This document shows positions 1 through 11,855 of a stretch of DNA of 64,000 nt, one piece after another (position 1 is the stretch's first letter; each line of letters opens with the position of its first letter). Under the pieces are notes generated by a model, which was not told the origin of the DNA, did no database searches, and saw only the letters and a list, made by a program, of their open reading frames with translations. Both the position numbers and the translations under genes were made by a program. Source of the stretch: Fasciola hepatica (lineage: Eukaryota; Platyhelminthes; Trematoda; Plagiorchiida; Fasciolidae); assembly GCA_948099385.1 (NCBI GenBank), contig CANUEZ040000140.1:4712001-4776000 (forward strand). The letters are read 5' to 3'.

Positions 1-1140
1 GGATCGCTTCGTTTACCCTTTTCTGCACTGGGAGACTCAGTAGTACAAAAACTAGCAGAATTCGTTGTGAATTCCATGAATTTCTAGATTTGAGCTCGTT
101 GCGAATCGTTCACGACCAACTTCCCATCCCATATAGCATTTTGTTGTTGGCCTTTCTTTCTCCGTGCTTCTGGCTTTGGCGTAACCTGGCATAGCTCAAT
201 GCATTCTTGCCTCTCCATACTGCACCTGCTGTCTAGCCTTTCATAACTGGTAAACGCCGATTGATACTCTTCTTCCTTGATGCTCATTTTAGCTAACCAC
301 GTTCAACAAGCAACCCATATACCCAGAATCCCTTTCATCGATGCACAATTTATTTGTTTTCTTGGCTTATGCAGTCGAAGATAGCTTCTTTCAAGGTAAT
401 TGACATGCGCAAAACGGACCGAACTGGTGTTGTGATTTTAGCAGGAGATAAAGATACTAGAGTAATTTGACTGTTATCAGATGAGGTACACCCAGTTGGC
501 TATTTTGTTAACGGGGAATATTTTGGTGTTGTTTTAGCGTTCGTTTGTCCTTCGCCAGTGCGAATTTCGGACGCTCCAGTCACCGGTCATTGATGATGTA
601 GGTGTTTCTTTCGCTGGGGTGAAATCGTACTATTAGCGCTGCTTAATCAATGATGGACTCATGGAGAAAGATCGTAGCCGATTCTTTATCTGTTTGCAAC
701 AGTCGGAATGAGTGTTCAGATACGCTGGATTTCCTAGAAACCTCCAAACCTGGCAGGTTGGTTTATCTGGCTAACTGTGTATGGAGAAGCAGATTGCCGA
801 GCCCGTCACCAAGCTCTTGGACACAGTTTCGTCTAGAAAGCCCAGGAAATATCACCGTTCTAACGTATCGTATTTCTGCTTCATTAGGTTAGTAGAAATA
901 CATCTGATACCAGATCATAAAGTGTTTAACATCGTTTGAAGAGGCCTGCCCCCTGTTATATCGCCAAGTGACGGGTCTAGAGTGGGTCCTCGAATTGGTG
1001 AACTGATATTGTGCAATCCGTTTATGAAGTGGGGTTTGGAAAATTTGACAAATAATAAAATGCACCAAGTCGTTGATTATGGCGAATACCATATGCTACT
1101 GTAATTTGAGTGGATAAACTGTGTGACCCATACGCGAAAA
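1..1140. other. Non-coding stretch upstream of the ZC3H15-like terminal exon
   Basis: The stretch contains only short open frames, the longest being 80 codons at 650-892. No exon could be matched to the middle of ZC3H15, so the upstream exons of that gene are probably outside the window or too short to see. It is most simply intron. Confidence 0.4.
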
Positions 1141-1149
1141 TTCCGAAGC

Positions 1150-1250
1150 TCCTCGGCGTGGTATCGTATTCCAGCTGGTAGAGAATAAGCGATAATAGAG
1201 CGTGGGTTCGAATTCCGACGGGAACAACGACTTTAACTGTTTGGATCACT
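1150..1250 (+). repeat. tRNA-headed SINE-like fragment
   Basis: An A-box-like stretch (TTCCAGCTGGTAGAG, near 1168-1182) is followed 38 bases downstream by a B-box-like GGTTCGAATTC at 1205-1215. This is the spacing of an RNA polymerase III internal promoter. The flanks do not form a clean tRNA acceptor stem, and the B box has drifted from GGTTCGANTCC. It is read as a decayed tRNA-derived SINE head rather than a tRNA gene. It lies in the presumed last intron of the ZC3H15-like gene. Confidence 0.5.
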
Positions 1251-1464
1251 TCAACATAAAACTTTACTCGTCGCTTCCGTTACAGACTCTTCTAAACCAC
1301 TTATCGTGGTGACCATTCACTCACATGTTGTCTTTTGTGTATATAGTGCACGTAACTGCCGGACTCCGGATTATCTAAACCTACCTAGAACCAAAATAAT
1401 TAATCTCAGCAACTTGATGTTTTGAAGCCACCGTCTCTATCATTTTCTTATTCCGTTCCAACAG

Positions 1465-1553
1465 GCATCATTACTGTGGACGAGGAATTGTTTAACGAAG
1501 CGGATTTGGAGGATTTAGAAAACGAATTGGACGAACTGGAAATTGAACAGTAA
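1465..1553 (+). CDS. ZC3H15: Terminal coding exon of ZC3H15 (DRG family-regulatory protein 1, DFRP1)-like gene
   Basis: An acceptor (pyrimidines then ACAG, ending 1464) opens a frame encoding IITVDEELFNEADLEDLENE followed by LDELEIEQ and TAA at 1551-1553. The acidic PVDENLF..EDLDELEEEL..L tail of animal ZC3H15 has the same register: a hydrophobic/VDE motif, LF, then repeated D/E-L-E-D/E-L heptads to the stop. The exon starts in phase 1, so a G from the previous exon would complete Gly. In other animals ZC3H15 carries CCCH zinc fingers and binds and stabilises the translational GTPase DRG1 in the cytoplasm. Only the last roughly 29 residues are here, so zinc fingers and the DRG-binding region are not visible. 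The identification rests on one short acidic exon and is good but not certain. Confidence 0.75.
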
Positions 1554-2737
1554 TCAGTTGATCATAATCACTCAATTGACCAGCTTCTACTTGTACGTTT
1601 CCCGACGTGCTTTCACCCACTCCTGTTTCCATTCTCTTTTCTCTACTACGCTCACTGCATCTTTTATCCTTTCCTCTTATCTGCTATTCTACCCCCATTT
1701 CTTCTCTCATCTACTCCGCCTTGTTTCCCCAATCAGTTGCTCGACTCGTCTACCTGTGCTGCAGCCACTGCCCCCGAAGTTTTTCACGCAAAGGTTCACT
1801 TGTTTCTATTTCCGTGGGTATGTGTGCATCCCAGTCGAGATTTGCGTGTTACTATTTCTTACAGTTGTAACCAGATTGTCCCTTATCCTCTACTCGTGCT
1901 GCTGTCGGTGTTGATCCGTTTTTGGCTCACCCACATTTTCGTGGACTTTTTCAAACCCCGGTTTCCGAGCCTTTCGATGGTGAACTCGTTCGAGAACCGT
2001 AAAAATTCTTTTCGGAATGAAATATGAATTTTTTTCCTTCCATCCGCCATCTTGGAGGTGTAATTGACGTAGATGAGATGGATGTGAAGGGTTACTGGGC
2101 AGATTCTCAATTCATCCGACCTTCGTTGCACCATTTATGCAGGATTTCTCGCCAAGTCCTCGTCTTTCGTTGATCAGTTGTGCATGGCCTGGGTAACCGT
2201 ATTGACTCGTCGAAGCGTTTCGACGTGGTCCTAGCAAGTCGGCATAATAGTTTTGACTAGGACACGAAGGATGATTTTATCAGGATTGACTTTCACAATC
2301 AATTTCATATGCTCTTGGTCTGCTATTGTCGCACATTCTACGTTACATGTAGAACATTTTAAGTCCTTTCATTGGTTGTGGTAGAAAGTGGACTTCTGGG
2401 AAGATTCGGTTCCCATGTGCGCATCAACATAGTCAACTAGGGTGTGGAGAAAGATACAGAGCCAGTTAGTTATTCTACAGAGAATAGTACGGGAGGTGGG
2501 ACGAGTGGTGTCGCGTAGCAAAGGGACTTCCTTGGCACAGTTAGCTGCGGTAAAGATGTCTTTGTGGTTCACAACCCGGGCTGTATTCGATTATAAATTA
2601 TAGCGTGAATAAACTTCAGCGACCGTCAACTACGTGATCCTGTGATAATGTGGCTCACCTTGTTTCTGTCTGTGTGACGCTGGTATTCAACAGATGTCAC
2701 GCAATCGCACTTTCATAAATTCTTCCACTCTGTGAGG
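1554..2737 (+). other. Pyrimidine-rich 3' flank of the ZC3H15-like gene
   Basis: From about 1570 to 1960 the plus strand is strongly enriched in C and T, as in many 3' untranslated regions, and has no conserved frame. The first clear AATAAA downstream is at 2608-2613, about 1.05 kb after the stop, so the UTR may be long or may use a variant signal. Open frames at 1543-2027 are by-products of the pyrimidine bias. Confidence 0.35.
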
Positions 2738-2930
2738 TTCAGTTCATTGAACAATTAACCTCGCACTCCTGTGCTTCGGTTTCGGTTGCTACCTGCCAGC
2801 ATCGTCGAGTCAACAGAAAAAATAGAAGCATCAAGTGAAAAAGGGCCGAAAGAAAAATAATCAACGGAAATCATGACGAAAGAGATCGAGTGCAACTACG
2901 CCGATGGCCGCGACACCTAGCCATATTACT
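2738..2930 (+). repeat. Dispersed repeat, copy 1 (partner at 11641-11855)
   Basis: The segment shares ordered blocks with 11641-11855 in the same orientation. These are GTTCAGTTCA near the start, then CTGTGCT, GGTTTCGGTTGCTA, CAGCATCGTC, AAAATAATAGAA-type A-rich sequence, GGAAATCA, GTGCAACTACGCC (ATGCAACTACGCC in the partner), and GGCCGCGACACCTA at the end. By eye similarity is about 75-80 percent. No coding potential or tRNA-like promoter is visible. It could be a SINE tail, a solo-LTR remnant or a non-autonomous element. Confidence 0.7.
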
Positions 2931-4259
2931 TATTGTTTCCAATCATTTGGTAGGTGGGTCACGTGAACTCCAACCTGGAAGTCTAAAACGTCCTACGTGG
3001 CCAAGTCCACTGATGAAGGTTTTTGTACCTTCTTGTCATGTCATGGACTGATGATTCCGACCTACCTTCTGACAACTACCTGCCTCGGAGAACAGCATAC
3101 ACCGGGGAAGTCTGTCCGTGGGCATGCATAATACATGTCCCAGCTATCCTAACTTTTTAAATTCGGGACTTGCTCCAGTGCCTGACTATTATTTCCCAAC
3201 ACCGTATGCCTAAACTCAGCATTTCTGATACGGTGTTCCAACCACATTCGGGCAATACTACGGAGACATCGGTGTCAATTTTTATGGGACGCGCTCATTG
3301 ATTGTGGTGGGAAACCAACGTAAAGCGAAACGTGAATGAATTCATTCGGGAGATACAGTCACGTCTGACCTGTCTGGCATTTATCGGGGTATCCAACAAT
3401 AAGTTTGACTTCACTGCTGCGCAGCTTGTTTAAACAGTTCTCTGAGATAGATGATCGGCTTTTGTAGTTTCTTCAGGTTGATGAAGTCTGTTTTGTGTCA
3501 GGTCAATGGATAACGTTTTTGCTCTCCTGTCGTGGAAGCTGGTGAAGCGGTCCGGATACGTAGATTGTTTGTAACCCGTTTTTCATTTAGGTACGTCGCG
3601 AGAGTCGGTCTTTGTGTTGGTGGCGTGTTATCAATGTCTAAAGTAGGTGAAGAACGGACTTTATATAAAAACCGATTTGTTTTATTTCCTAAACGACCAA
3701 CGTCTGGTGTTTCTTGAAGCTGGCCGAGGTCAACTAGAGGCTGTCGAATGAACAAGTGACCGGCTACAGCATAATTAGAAGTTGGTCGCGAGTTCGCTAT
3801 GACTATAGGTTTTTGTGTCGTAAAGACCCGATCGGAAGTTCCCGTCACCAATGTTCCGAGTGACCTTGAGACAGGACACTTCTGAAGGTTAGGTTGGATG
3901 CCTATTAGAACTAAAGCACATTTCGTTCATGGTGTAAACTGAACAAACCAAGGGGTGCAGGTTTGTTTTAATCTACGTGGACTGACAGAGTGTCTGAGCC
4001 AACTGGTGGATGAATATACCGCGGCATGCGAATGTGTGAACGTGCCCGAACTAACTAGCTAAGCAACTTTGAATGCACGCCCGTTGTTGGTGGAAAACCG
4101 TGGGACACTTGTCAAGTTAATGCACTACAACTAACAAGGTAGACCACTGCTGATCTAGTTGTTTCGGCGTGAAGAAGCTAAGACTTACTTTTACGCGGGC
4201 AGCTCCTTCCGAAGGTTAAGTCGGCTTCTGGGATGCCTACGAGCGACAGTTAGAGATGA
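2931..4259. other. Stretch without a recognised gene
   Basis: A minus-strand open frame of 117 codons lies at 3498-3851, threonine- and proline-rich, with no domain I recognise and no clear splice sites. It lies beyond the 3' end of the neighbouring retroelement and may be repeat-derived. The rest shows nothing. Confidence 0.3.
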
Positions 4260-4339
4260 GATCTGAACACGGTTTTGATTTCAGGCGCGAACGCCGTAGA
4301 CAGACTGGAGTCCGAATTGACAGCACTGGTTCATGTTCT

Positions 4340-5320
4340 TAGGTACCCGCCAATTCGGTGGCGCGATCCTGAACATCGAACAAAAAAGAGGGATAATGTT
4401 TCGAGATTTCCGTATTTGGACGTCGAAGGACATGTCGAAATCGTTGCAATCGTTGACATTGAAGGGACGCTGATAGCTTCTCGACACCAAGGCAGCGTTG
4501 TCTTATATCGCGTCCCTTTGAAGCATGTTACTCCAAGCTGTTTTGATGGTCCTTCGCATCCACCAGTGGTGAAACACTTCCAGTTTCCTGAAGCCCTCAA
4601 CGCGTAGTAGCCACATTTCTCAGTCGTAAGCCAGTACTCAGCAGATAGTAACCCGGAAGACACGAACATTGGTCCGGACATTTATCTCGTCATGCACTGA
4701 AAGTGAATTGCGACGCTAGTCCAGTGGATGCTTTATGCATCCCGAGGGGAGACTATTCACCTGAAGAAACGCTCAGCTGGCGTTACCAATGCACAGCTTG
4801 GTTTCGTCTTGATCGTTTGGGAGTATCGTGGAGCCCAGAGATTTGCAGACTAGGATGTGCTTGATTCGTTCACCATTGATGTGTTTCGACTAAATGGGTT
4901 GTGTAGCACAGATAAAGGATTTTGATCTTCGACGTATCGGCTTCTGCGAATGATTCTACGCGATTCAGAACCAGTTGTAGAGTCTCTAACGATGGTGGTG
5001 TCGTCTCTAAATTCCAAATCAGCGAAAAAAGCATCGGGACTCAGCTGTATATCGGGGTAATTGGTGAACACTTGACGCGTTATCCGGTCGATGGTGCAGA
5101 TGAACATCACTGGTCACAAAGGGCTCGAGAGGTGTTGAAAAACACGATTTATATACCTCCAGTGTGATGTCGTACTCTTCAGGATCGTTCCAGTTGTTCT
5201 GCTTGTGTGTCACGTCGGCACTGTCCTCTCGACCAGGTAGGTTACTAATAACGTCGCAGTGTTTGCTTTGTTGCTGGGATTTGAGATCACGAAACTTACC
5301 ACGGGACACTATCATCATCA
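4340..5320 (-). pseudogene. Reverse transcriptase C-terminal half of the retrotransposon, inactive
   Basis: On the minus strand, 5110-4850 contains IDRITRQVFTNYPDIQLSPD and then ADLEFRDDTTIVRDS, equivalent to the family's LEYADDIVLFGDS. The catalytic YADD box reads FRDD (about 4999-5010). Further along the minus strand, CKSLGSTILPN matches the FKYLGSxILPNG motif, TNVRVFRVTICSVLTYG matches TKIRVYRAxVRSVLLYG, GFRKLEVFHHWWMRR matches the LEVFDHxCLR motif, and RLQRFRHVLRRPNTEIS matches LRWFGHVLRR. Each block is in a different frame, so the gene is broken by several indels. The region between 5320 and 6250 should hold the N-terminal palm/fingers but is too eroded to read. Confidence 0.85.
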
Positions 5321-6249
5321 TTATTGTACAGTGTCAAACAGCAGGCCGAGTCACACGGACCACGTCCTTTCTTGCCTCGTTGCACGTAGAAGTAGGAAGA
5401 ATGAATATACGAGGTGGACAAGCAATGTACCTACAGGGGTGGGAAAAGGAAACAGAGCCTAGTAGCCAGCACGCGGAATATACAGTCTGATTGTACAAAC
5501 ACACATCGATCAACTATTCTGATTAGATAGGAAGTGACAACACTATCGCCGCTGTTCACGGTTCAGTGCCATATCCTTCAGTGCCTCCATCCTACTGACT
5601 GAGGGATCTTTTGGACCCCAACCACGAAGACGTGAGGCGCCTACTTTACCTTAGTTTACTGTGCATTTTCCCATTCCCCTCTTCTACATCATCTGTTGGC
5701 CTCCGCGGGACAGTTCAGTAAACAATCAATATCCGATTTATCGTGGCTTCTTTTTACCCTGCTAAAGAATGACTAACCCGCCATCGTTGTGAAGGAGGAG
5801 TTCTGCCAATTGTCGTTTGCCGAATGCAACATACGTTAGACGGAAGTGCCTTGAGAATTCACCGAAGTCTCTATGGTTTCTATGATGATGAACCAGTAGT
5901 TGTCACGATTTTTTCTTTTCAAACGGGTGGTTTTTCATCTAATGTCCTAGAAGTTTGGGTGAAAGCTTAGACGAGCGTATTTAGCCTTTGCGGATGACTG
6001 CGGAGTAGCTCCTAAGATCCTATCTTTCTGTCGTCGTCACAAAACCCCTAATTCATTCAAAGCCGATTTTTGGGTTTGTCTTTACTGAAGTCCACCGATG
6101 TCCCATTAGTACTTCCCCATCTGAGTGTCATGACTAGATGGGAAAAGATAACGTCCCACATCGCTTGGGACTTTTTCAGTGTTCCCTACGCAGCTGTGGT
6201 TATTCGCCTCGGGGCAGTTTTATGGCGGTTGGCCAATAGAGTCTTCAGA

Positions 6250-6970
6250 TACGATTGGATAAAGGTGCGATCGGTTTCATTCTCGATACCTGTCTCCGCG
6301 ACCTGCAAGATCGTGCCAGGATATGAGTGATCTGATTGACTGTACGGTCATTTTTAGTGTATCACATCAGAGGATGCTTTCTGAGATTTTGAAAGCGGGT
6401 ATTGGTGACGCTTAGTCTGTTTCTTTATGTAAACCCAACAAGACGTTCGCCATTGCTACATTGCTGTCCAATACCATATTTCCCAAAATGTTTATGTGCT
6501 GGGGTAGAGAAGCCAGTATGGGCGTTCCATAACTCGGCAACAAGGAGGACGTTATTTTTTAGGGTACCATCAACCAATTCTAGTAGTTTGAAGTGGAACT
6601 CATTTTTACTACTTTTTCGGCTGCCACCGTCCACGACCGCGATAACCGATATGTTAAAAACTGTGTGGAAAGAAGCTAAACCGATCTGATGATATGTTAG
6701 GTTCCATGCAACCGGGTTCCTTTTAGCCCCGTTGCCAGCGCTTATCGTGACGCCTTTAAAACCTGAGCTGTCCATAAGTCCTTTGTGACAACTGTGGTAA
6801 CCGTTGTCCGATCCGAGAATCTTTATACACCAGGAGCCAGAATTTGACAGCTGTACTACGGAGAGACAAGCGGTTTCTACGTGATGGTCATACAGCGCTC
6901 GTGCATTTCTTGCTTGGTCTCCGATGTCCAGGAGTTTTCTCACATTCCAGAAGGCAATTGTTTTGTGGTT
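6250..6970 (-). pseudogene. Endonuclease domain of the retrotransposon, inactive
   Basis: Translation from 6970 starts KTIAFWNVRKLLDIGDQARN, the usual N-terminal signature of this endonuclease (strand ending in FWNVRT.., then DIGDQARN). It runs open to 6425 and continues after a frameshift with NRLSVTNTRFQN and NQITHILARS, matching the family's TNTRFQH..NQIDHILVRS region. Two catalytic positions are lost: the family's CLSEVRL reads CLSVVQL (Glu to Val), and the GDWNARTG motif reads ELWNAHTG (Asp missing). In live elements this domain nicks target DNA to prime reverse transcription. Here it cannot be functional. Confidence 0.88.
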
Positions 6971-7190
6971 TCAAGCTTCAATGCCCCTAGCTAGCATGTA
7001 CGTCCTCTCGCCCGCAGGGAGAACATAAGGAGCTTCGCTCCCCCGGAGATGTCGTACCATGAACCGTGGAAGTAAAACCCATTCATGAAGAGTTTTGTGA
7101 ATGGGGCGGGAATGGACTTCTCCAAAGTCACTCCGCTTTTTTGTCCAAGGTAGCCTCTCTAGCCTGTCCACAACCAAGTGCTACCTGCCG

Positions 7191-9675
7191 GGTAACAGAA
7201 ACTTTGTATGTTAGCTGCCAGTAACCGGTCGAGCGGTTCATGTTCCTTTTCGATGGTGGTTTCCTAGTCGATGAAGCTCAACTCGCCCAAGTAAATCTCA
7301 TCCCAGTCGAAGTAGCTGAGTAAGAAACAAGTGGTAAAGATCTTATTTGGAGGTGAACCACATTGGTGCATGTCATGGTGCTGTTTGCGGGCTGCCATGA
7401 CCTTCATGTAGGGAGCTCGTTGCTACACGAAGATCCAACCACGTCCTCTAACAACGTCGCTGATCGTCCTCGACCGCTTTTTCGGCGAGTCTCTGCTCAC
7501 TTCTTTGCGGATGACCACTGGTGTGACCTTCCTCCTATCAGTGACCTGGAGACGCTCTCGGTAGCATTCTGTTATAATCTCCTGCTTACCCAGTGACAAG
7601 ACGGATAAACTAGCGACCAACCTGTGGTTCTCATGGTTCCTGATCCCGGTTTCGAATTCCTTTCGTGGCTTATGGCGATCATAAATCTGAGGAATTGTTT
7701 TACAGAAGCGTGATTGTCCGCAGAATATTTTTATGGTGATGAGTGCAAAAGTTTAATTTTTAATGTATAAGATGTGTAATTTCCCTGGCTGAGCAGTGGG
7801 AGCAATTCTACCTGGATTCCTCGCTTGAATCTGGCTGCTTCTTGTAGGTTGAAACAAATGATATTTTATGAAAAAGATTTGTGGGCAAATTTGTTCTCAT
7901 TGTTTATTAACCATGCTCATACACAGGTACATCTGGGTTCTGGCGAAAAAAGCGACTGATGTTCTGATTTACTCCAATATAGATTTATCTGGATGTGGAT
8001 CGATTATCACATGCTCAAAGTGTTTATTTTTCGTCGGTCTGAGAACTCTTGTTGGGTAGCCAGTGGGTCAGCAAAGAATAACTAAATGTATAAATTGTTT
8101 CTGAGTGCACAAAGGTGGCTGTGATGGGGTATTGCGTTCGCCTGCTTTGTGGTTAAGACGCAACCGATCTGGACAGCCAACCTTGGGTCCTATATTGGGG
8201 GAAGGAAATTTTGGACACGCTTACCTTGTGGTTGGCCTCGACAATAACGTTTACTTGACGCTCTTGATGGATATTTCAGAAATGAAGACGGTGCGTATTC
8301 GTCAGATTCGTTGGAAATGCAGCTGCACGCGTACGATCACGATAGTGTAATCAGTATTTTGGTAAAATGTGGGAATAGTTCGTTTTTCACTTTAAAAGGA
8401 TGTTACTGGTGATAGGTGCGTAGCTGATCAGACCAAGTTAACTGATATTTAACAGAATTCTACCTAACCTATTCATACTTTATAAATCGATATCGCCTCT
8501 ACAAAAGGTTCCTTGTATTTAGACATCGCAAATTCACGTTTTCAAAAGTTGGTTGGCCTAAAAATAATAAGGATTACTCTAGAACCGCCGATTTCCAACA
8601 ATAATGTGCAACTTATGGTGTATTGCGAGGGCGATAATGAATGCACGACAACCCATTCCACGATAAATGGATTCGCTAGGATCACAGTCTCGGTGGTCGG
8701 TTTGATTTTCCCACTAATTTATCCTTAGTGCCAGGGTAAGCATCTGCCACAAAGGCGCCTGACTTTGGATCTTATCATAGTCGGTTATATTAAATCGCTG
8801 TACTGCTGTATTCTAACCCCAAAAGACTCCTGGTAGCATGAAGAACACACATTCACGCACGTATCTTCCATTGGTGGCTTTTCCGACAAGATAACAAATG
8901 GAGTCATCGTGAGAGTTACAGAGTTACAGGTCGAACAAAAATGGTGGAACTGCGCTCGACCTAACAACATGTTCACAACTGAGACGACTGTAATCTGAAT
9001 AGGCATGTTTTCCTTTTATGCATAAAATAATTCGTGACAGTTCGCAAGCTTCGGTGGTCATGTATGCAAACTGCATTTAACTGATTACTTATCTTAAAAT
9101 AAACGACCCACTGGGCACCAAACATGTGGTCAGTGAAACACAACAATCTAGACTACACAAAAAGTGGGCATTCTAATATCTTTGTCGCCTTTTACCAGAG
9201 CGATACTGGTCAGTAACTGCTCACCAGCTCTAGTGTAGGACTTTTTGCTTCGAACCTTTTCGCTTTAAAAAAAAAGCAAAGGGCGTTCAGGGAAGCCATT
9301 GCGACCAATTGTCGCATCATAAATTATTTGGTCCAAGTTGGTGACGTCTCTTCAGATTGCTTGATTGGTGATCTGACCAGGCACCTCCTGACGGGAATCG
9401 TTCCTCATCTTATCGATCCGCTGTCTTGCGGTTCACGCTTACGTTGACTCATGCCTTGACCCGGATTCTGGGCAGGCACTGACGTGCTGTTTGCTAACGG
9501 CTCTAAGCGATGCGTCATGCTTCTATCTTCACGGATGTGATCTGCTGTAATAAGACAGTGGAAAAGATGCATATTCGCTGTACTGTAGAGAGATGTTCAT
9601 ACTGTTACCCCGTTTAACTGTACGGAAGCGGGCAAAAGTTCCACCTTGCCGAATGTACATATACTATTTTGTAGG
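7191..9675. other. Stretch without a recognised gene
   Basis: 7191-7620 is GC-richer than its surroundings and open on both strands; it is probably the continuation of the retroelement leader. From 7620 to 9675 the sequence is AT-rich with only short frames (up to 81 codons) lacking convincing splice sites. It contains an A-rich run near 9267-9275 and nothing else I can name. Confidence 0.35.
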
Positions 9676-9939
9676 CTCTTGGTGATCGAGTGGTGTAAGC
9701 GTTGATCACCTCGGAGGTCCGAGGTTCGAATCCCCGCCACCACCGGTCACTTTGGTGGTAGACAGCAGTCCGCTGTCACGCGGCTCATGGCCTCATCTGG
9801 CCAGCTGTGACCTTATGGGATACTTCACTTCAAGTCTCAGGGTCAGGCTGTTGGGTATTCTTGATAGTACAGTGGACTTTTGGGGCTATGGTTAATGCTC
9901 CATGCGATTCACTCATCCGCAAGCATATAAATAAAAAAA
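9676..9939 (+). repeat. tRNA-derived SINE, family 1 copy A
   Basis: An A box (TGATCGAGTGG, 9682-9692) and a perfect B box (GGTTCGAATCC, 9723-9733) form a pol III promoter-like head. A body follows, which begins CCACCACCGGTCAC, and the tail ends in ATATAAATAAAAAAA near 9939. The body and tail are shared with 44450-44702 (blocks CACCTCGGAGGTC, CGGTCAC/CGGTGAC, GGTGGTA, CTTCAAGTC/CTCCAAGTC, GTACAGTGGAC/GTACGGTGAGC, AATAAAAA). About 260 bp with an A-rich tail is the usual structure of a SINE mobilised by LINE machinery. Confidence 0.8.
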
Positions 9940-11640
9940 TGCGTGGGTAGAACAGATATTAGTTCTTGAAGGAATGCACCTACAAGCATAGCCATTAAGA
10001 ACGCTTCCATAGTGTTCTACGTTACACAAGCAAACCTTCAGAGGAAAGCTTGTAGTCGTGGCATGTCCAGATTTGTAACTCTTGGTCATCTAACTGGAAA
10101 GATCTAAAATGGGAAGTTTCACTGAATGCGAAATCACCACCTAAATGCTTGAAAAATAAGAAAATTGATTATTTCAGGTCTTATTTCTCATAAAATTGCA
10201 AGTGTATAAACTTGGTTGAGCGATAAGATTGCCATCTGTTTATTGGACATTACAGGGATACATTTCCGACACATCCTGACTGGCAAGTAGGTGATTTCTG
10301 CGTGATGACTTACTATCTCTGGGTTCTAAATTTTGTCGCCCACATAGCTACGGACGGCAGTTGACCGTTAGGGTTCAACTTGAAAATTTATCTGATAATC
10401 TAGTAGATGTGGAGACAATATTTGTTGTCAATGGCAAGGCAATTACTCCATTGCTCAGTGAATAGTCAGATATTCCGAGGAAGTCAAAAAATGAACCATA
10501 CTACTGCCATATTGGTTGGTATGCAGTTCATTGTGAAAAACCGGAGGTTACCAACGAACAGGTGAATTAAGTAGGCTTGTTTATGTGTCTTCTCGCACCG
10601 CATTCATTACTAAAAGCTGTTGTGAATCATGGACCTTATTCAGGAATGCTAATCTGATCTAATATCTTTAGTGGGTATAGGAAAACTCTACGGAGAAATC
10701 ACGAGATCCAATGGCTCTGCTATCGGCAATCACATTCCCATTCATGTTGTTTATCGCCACTCAAGCAGCAGCACACTAATTATCATTCTATCACTTAGGT
10801 ATGGCATTTCTGTCATCACTGGATATGAAACTAAAAGCCTCCAGTGTTTGTTTCAGGCTGTACGAATATATTTGATTAGCGTAAGCTTAATATGGAATTC
10901 AGTCATCGCTCTGGTAACTGACTACCTTACGAATTGTGAACAGTTAATACTTTATCATGGACCCCTAGCTTGTAGATTATGAAGGAATCAGTCACATGTG
11001 GGTATGTGTCTCTAGGCAGTCTTTGAACATGCTGAACACTTCGTAAGGACCATCTCCTGAGTAGCGACCCAATACGCACCTATTGCTTCTATTAATTTTT
11101 AACTTGTTGATTGAGTGTATTGTGCATTTAGCAGTAAGTGAACACGCAGCGTCCTGCTGCACTCGACGGTAATTCTCCCAGTAATTTACCCAGAAAAGCA
11201 ACGCCAGGAAGGCTATATCAACTCAATTTTTTTACCTTGAAAGAACCGGGAATGAATGGTGAAATCATTTGGTTTCGAACAGATAATTACTAGCCGTTAC
11301 CTTTGGAGGTATCTGTACAGTTCATTTTTTCCAAGTTTTACAACTTCCCTTGGTATAGCACTCCTCGGTTATGTTGACGTTTAAAAGTACACAAGCAACA
11401 CACTTTCTGGAACACACGTCGTCATGCAATTCAAAAGGCTGTGAATAAACCCCTCACTCCGGCACAATCTGGTTTCCTCATTTGAAGTGTTCTGGAGTTA
11501 CTTCAACCCCATCTAACTGCTACCAAAAAACCTTTGGGAATCTTTCACGGTATCGTTCGGGACACATCTCAATATCATCTCGATCGATTCAAGCGAAACT
11601 GGACTGAACATGTTGGCCAAAATTGGACTTTTGACACACA
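9940..11640. other. Stretch without a recognised gene
   Basis: AT-rich, intron-like sequence. The longest open frame is 103 codons at 10671-10982 on the plus strand, and it has no domain signature. I see no repeats I can pair elsewhere. Confidence 0.4.
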
Positions 11641-11855
11641 GTTCAGTTCAATTCAGTTTATTCAACTGCTAGCCTGGTACTTCTGTGCTCTGGTTTCGGT
11701 TGCTATCCCTCAGCATCGTCCTCTAAAGAGCAAAAATAATAGAACCACCAAGTAAACGAGATTTTTAAAAACCGGAGTAATAAAAGGAAATCACGAAGAC
11801 AAAGAAAGATTCCGAATGCAACTACGCCACTGGCCGCGACACCTAATCATATCAG
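11641..11855 (+). repeat. Dispersed repeat, copy 2 (partner at 2738-2930)
   Basis: Same orientation and block order as copy 1: GTTCAGTTCAATTCAGTTTA, CTGTGCTCTGGTTTCGGTTG, CAGCATCGTC, AAAATAATAGAACCA, GGAAATCACGA, ATGCAACTACGCCACTGGCC, GCGACACCTA. It is about 20 bp longer than copy 1 because of small insertions. Confidence 0.7.

Larger units (their letters stand above)
4260..7190 (-). mobile_element. Decayed non-LTR retrotransposon (RTE/CR1-like, endonuclease + reverse transcriptase)
   Basis: Read on the minus strand, the interval carries in order an apurinic-type endonuclease (about 6970 to 6250), a reverse transcriptase core (about 5320 to 4850) and the post-RT region ending near 4340. The reading shifts frame many times and contains stops, so this is a dead copy, but the domain order and length (about 2.6 kb) show it is close to full length. 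The segment from 6971 to about 7190, and possibly to 7620, is GC-richer and probably its 5' leader. No poly(A) or microsatellite tail or target-site duplication was identified at the low-coordinate end. This explains all open frames between 4275 and 7177 on both strands. Confidence 0.88.

Noticed and set aside
4275..4860. Plus-strand frames resembling WD40 repeats (EGHVEIVAIVDIEGTLIAS.. and later WRYQCTAWFRLDRLG)
   Set aside because: The same DNA on the minus strand reads as the RT and post-RT region of the non-LTR element with several ordered family motifs, so the plus-strand resemblance is a shadow.
9681..9750. tRNA gene
   Set aside because: A and B boxes are good, but acceptor and anticodon arms do not form and the sequence continues into a SINE body with an A-rich tail. 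The same applies at 57.3, 58.2 and 51.1 kb.
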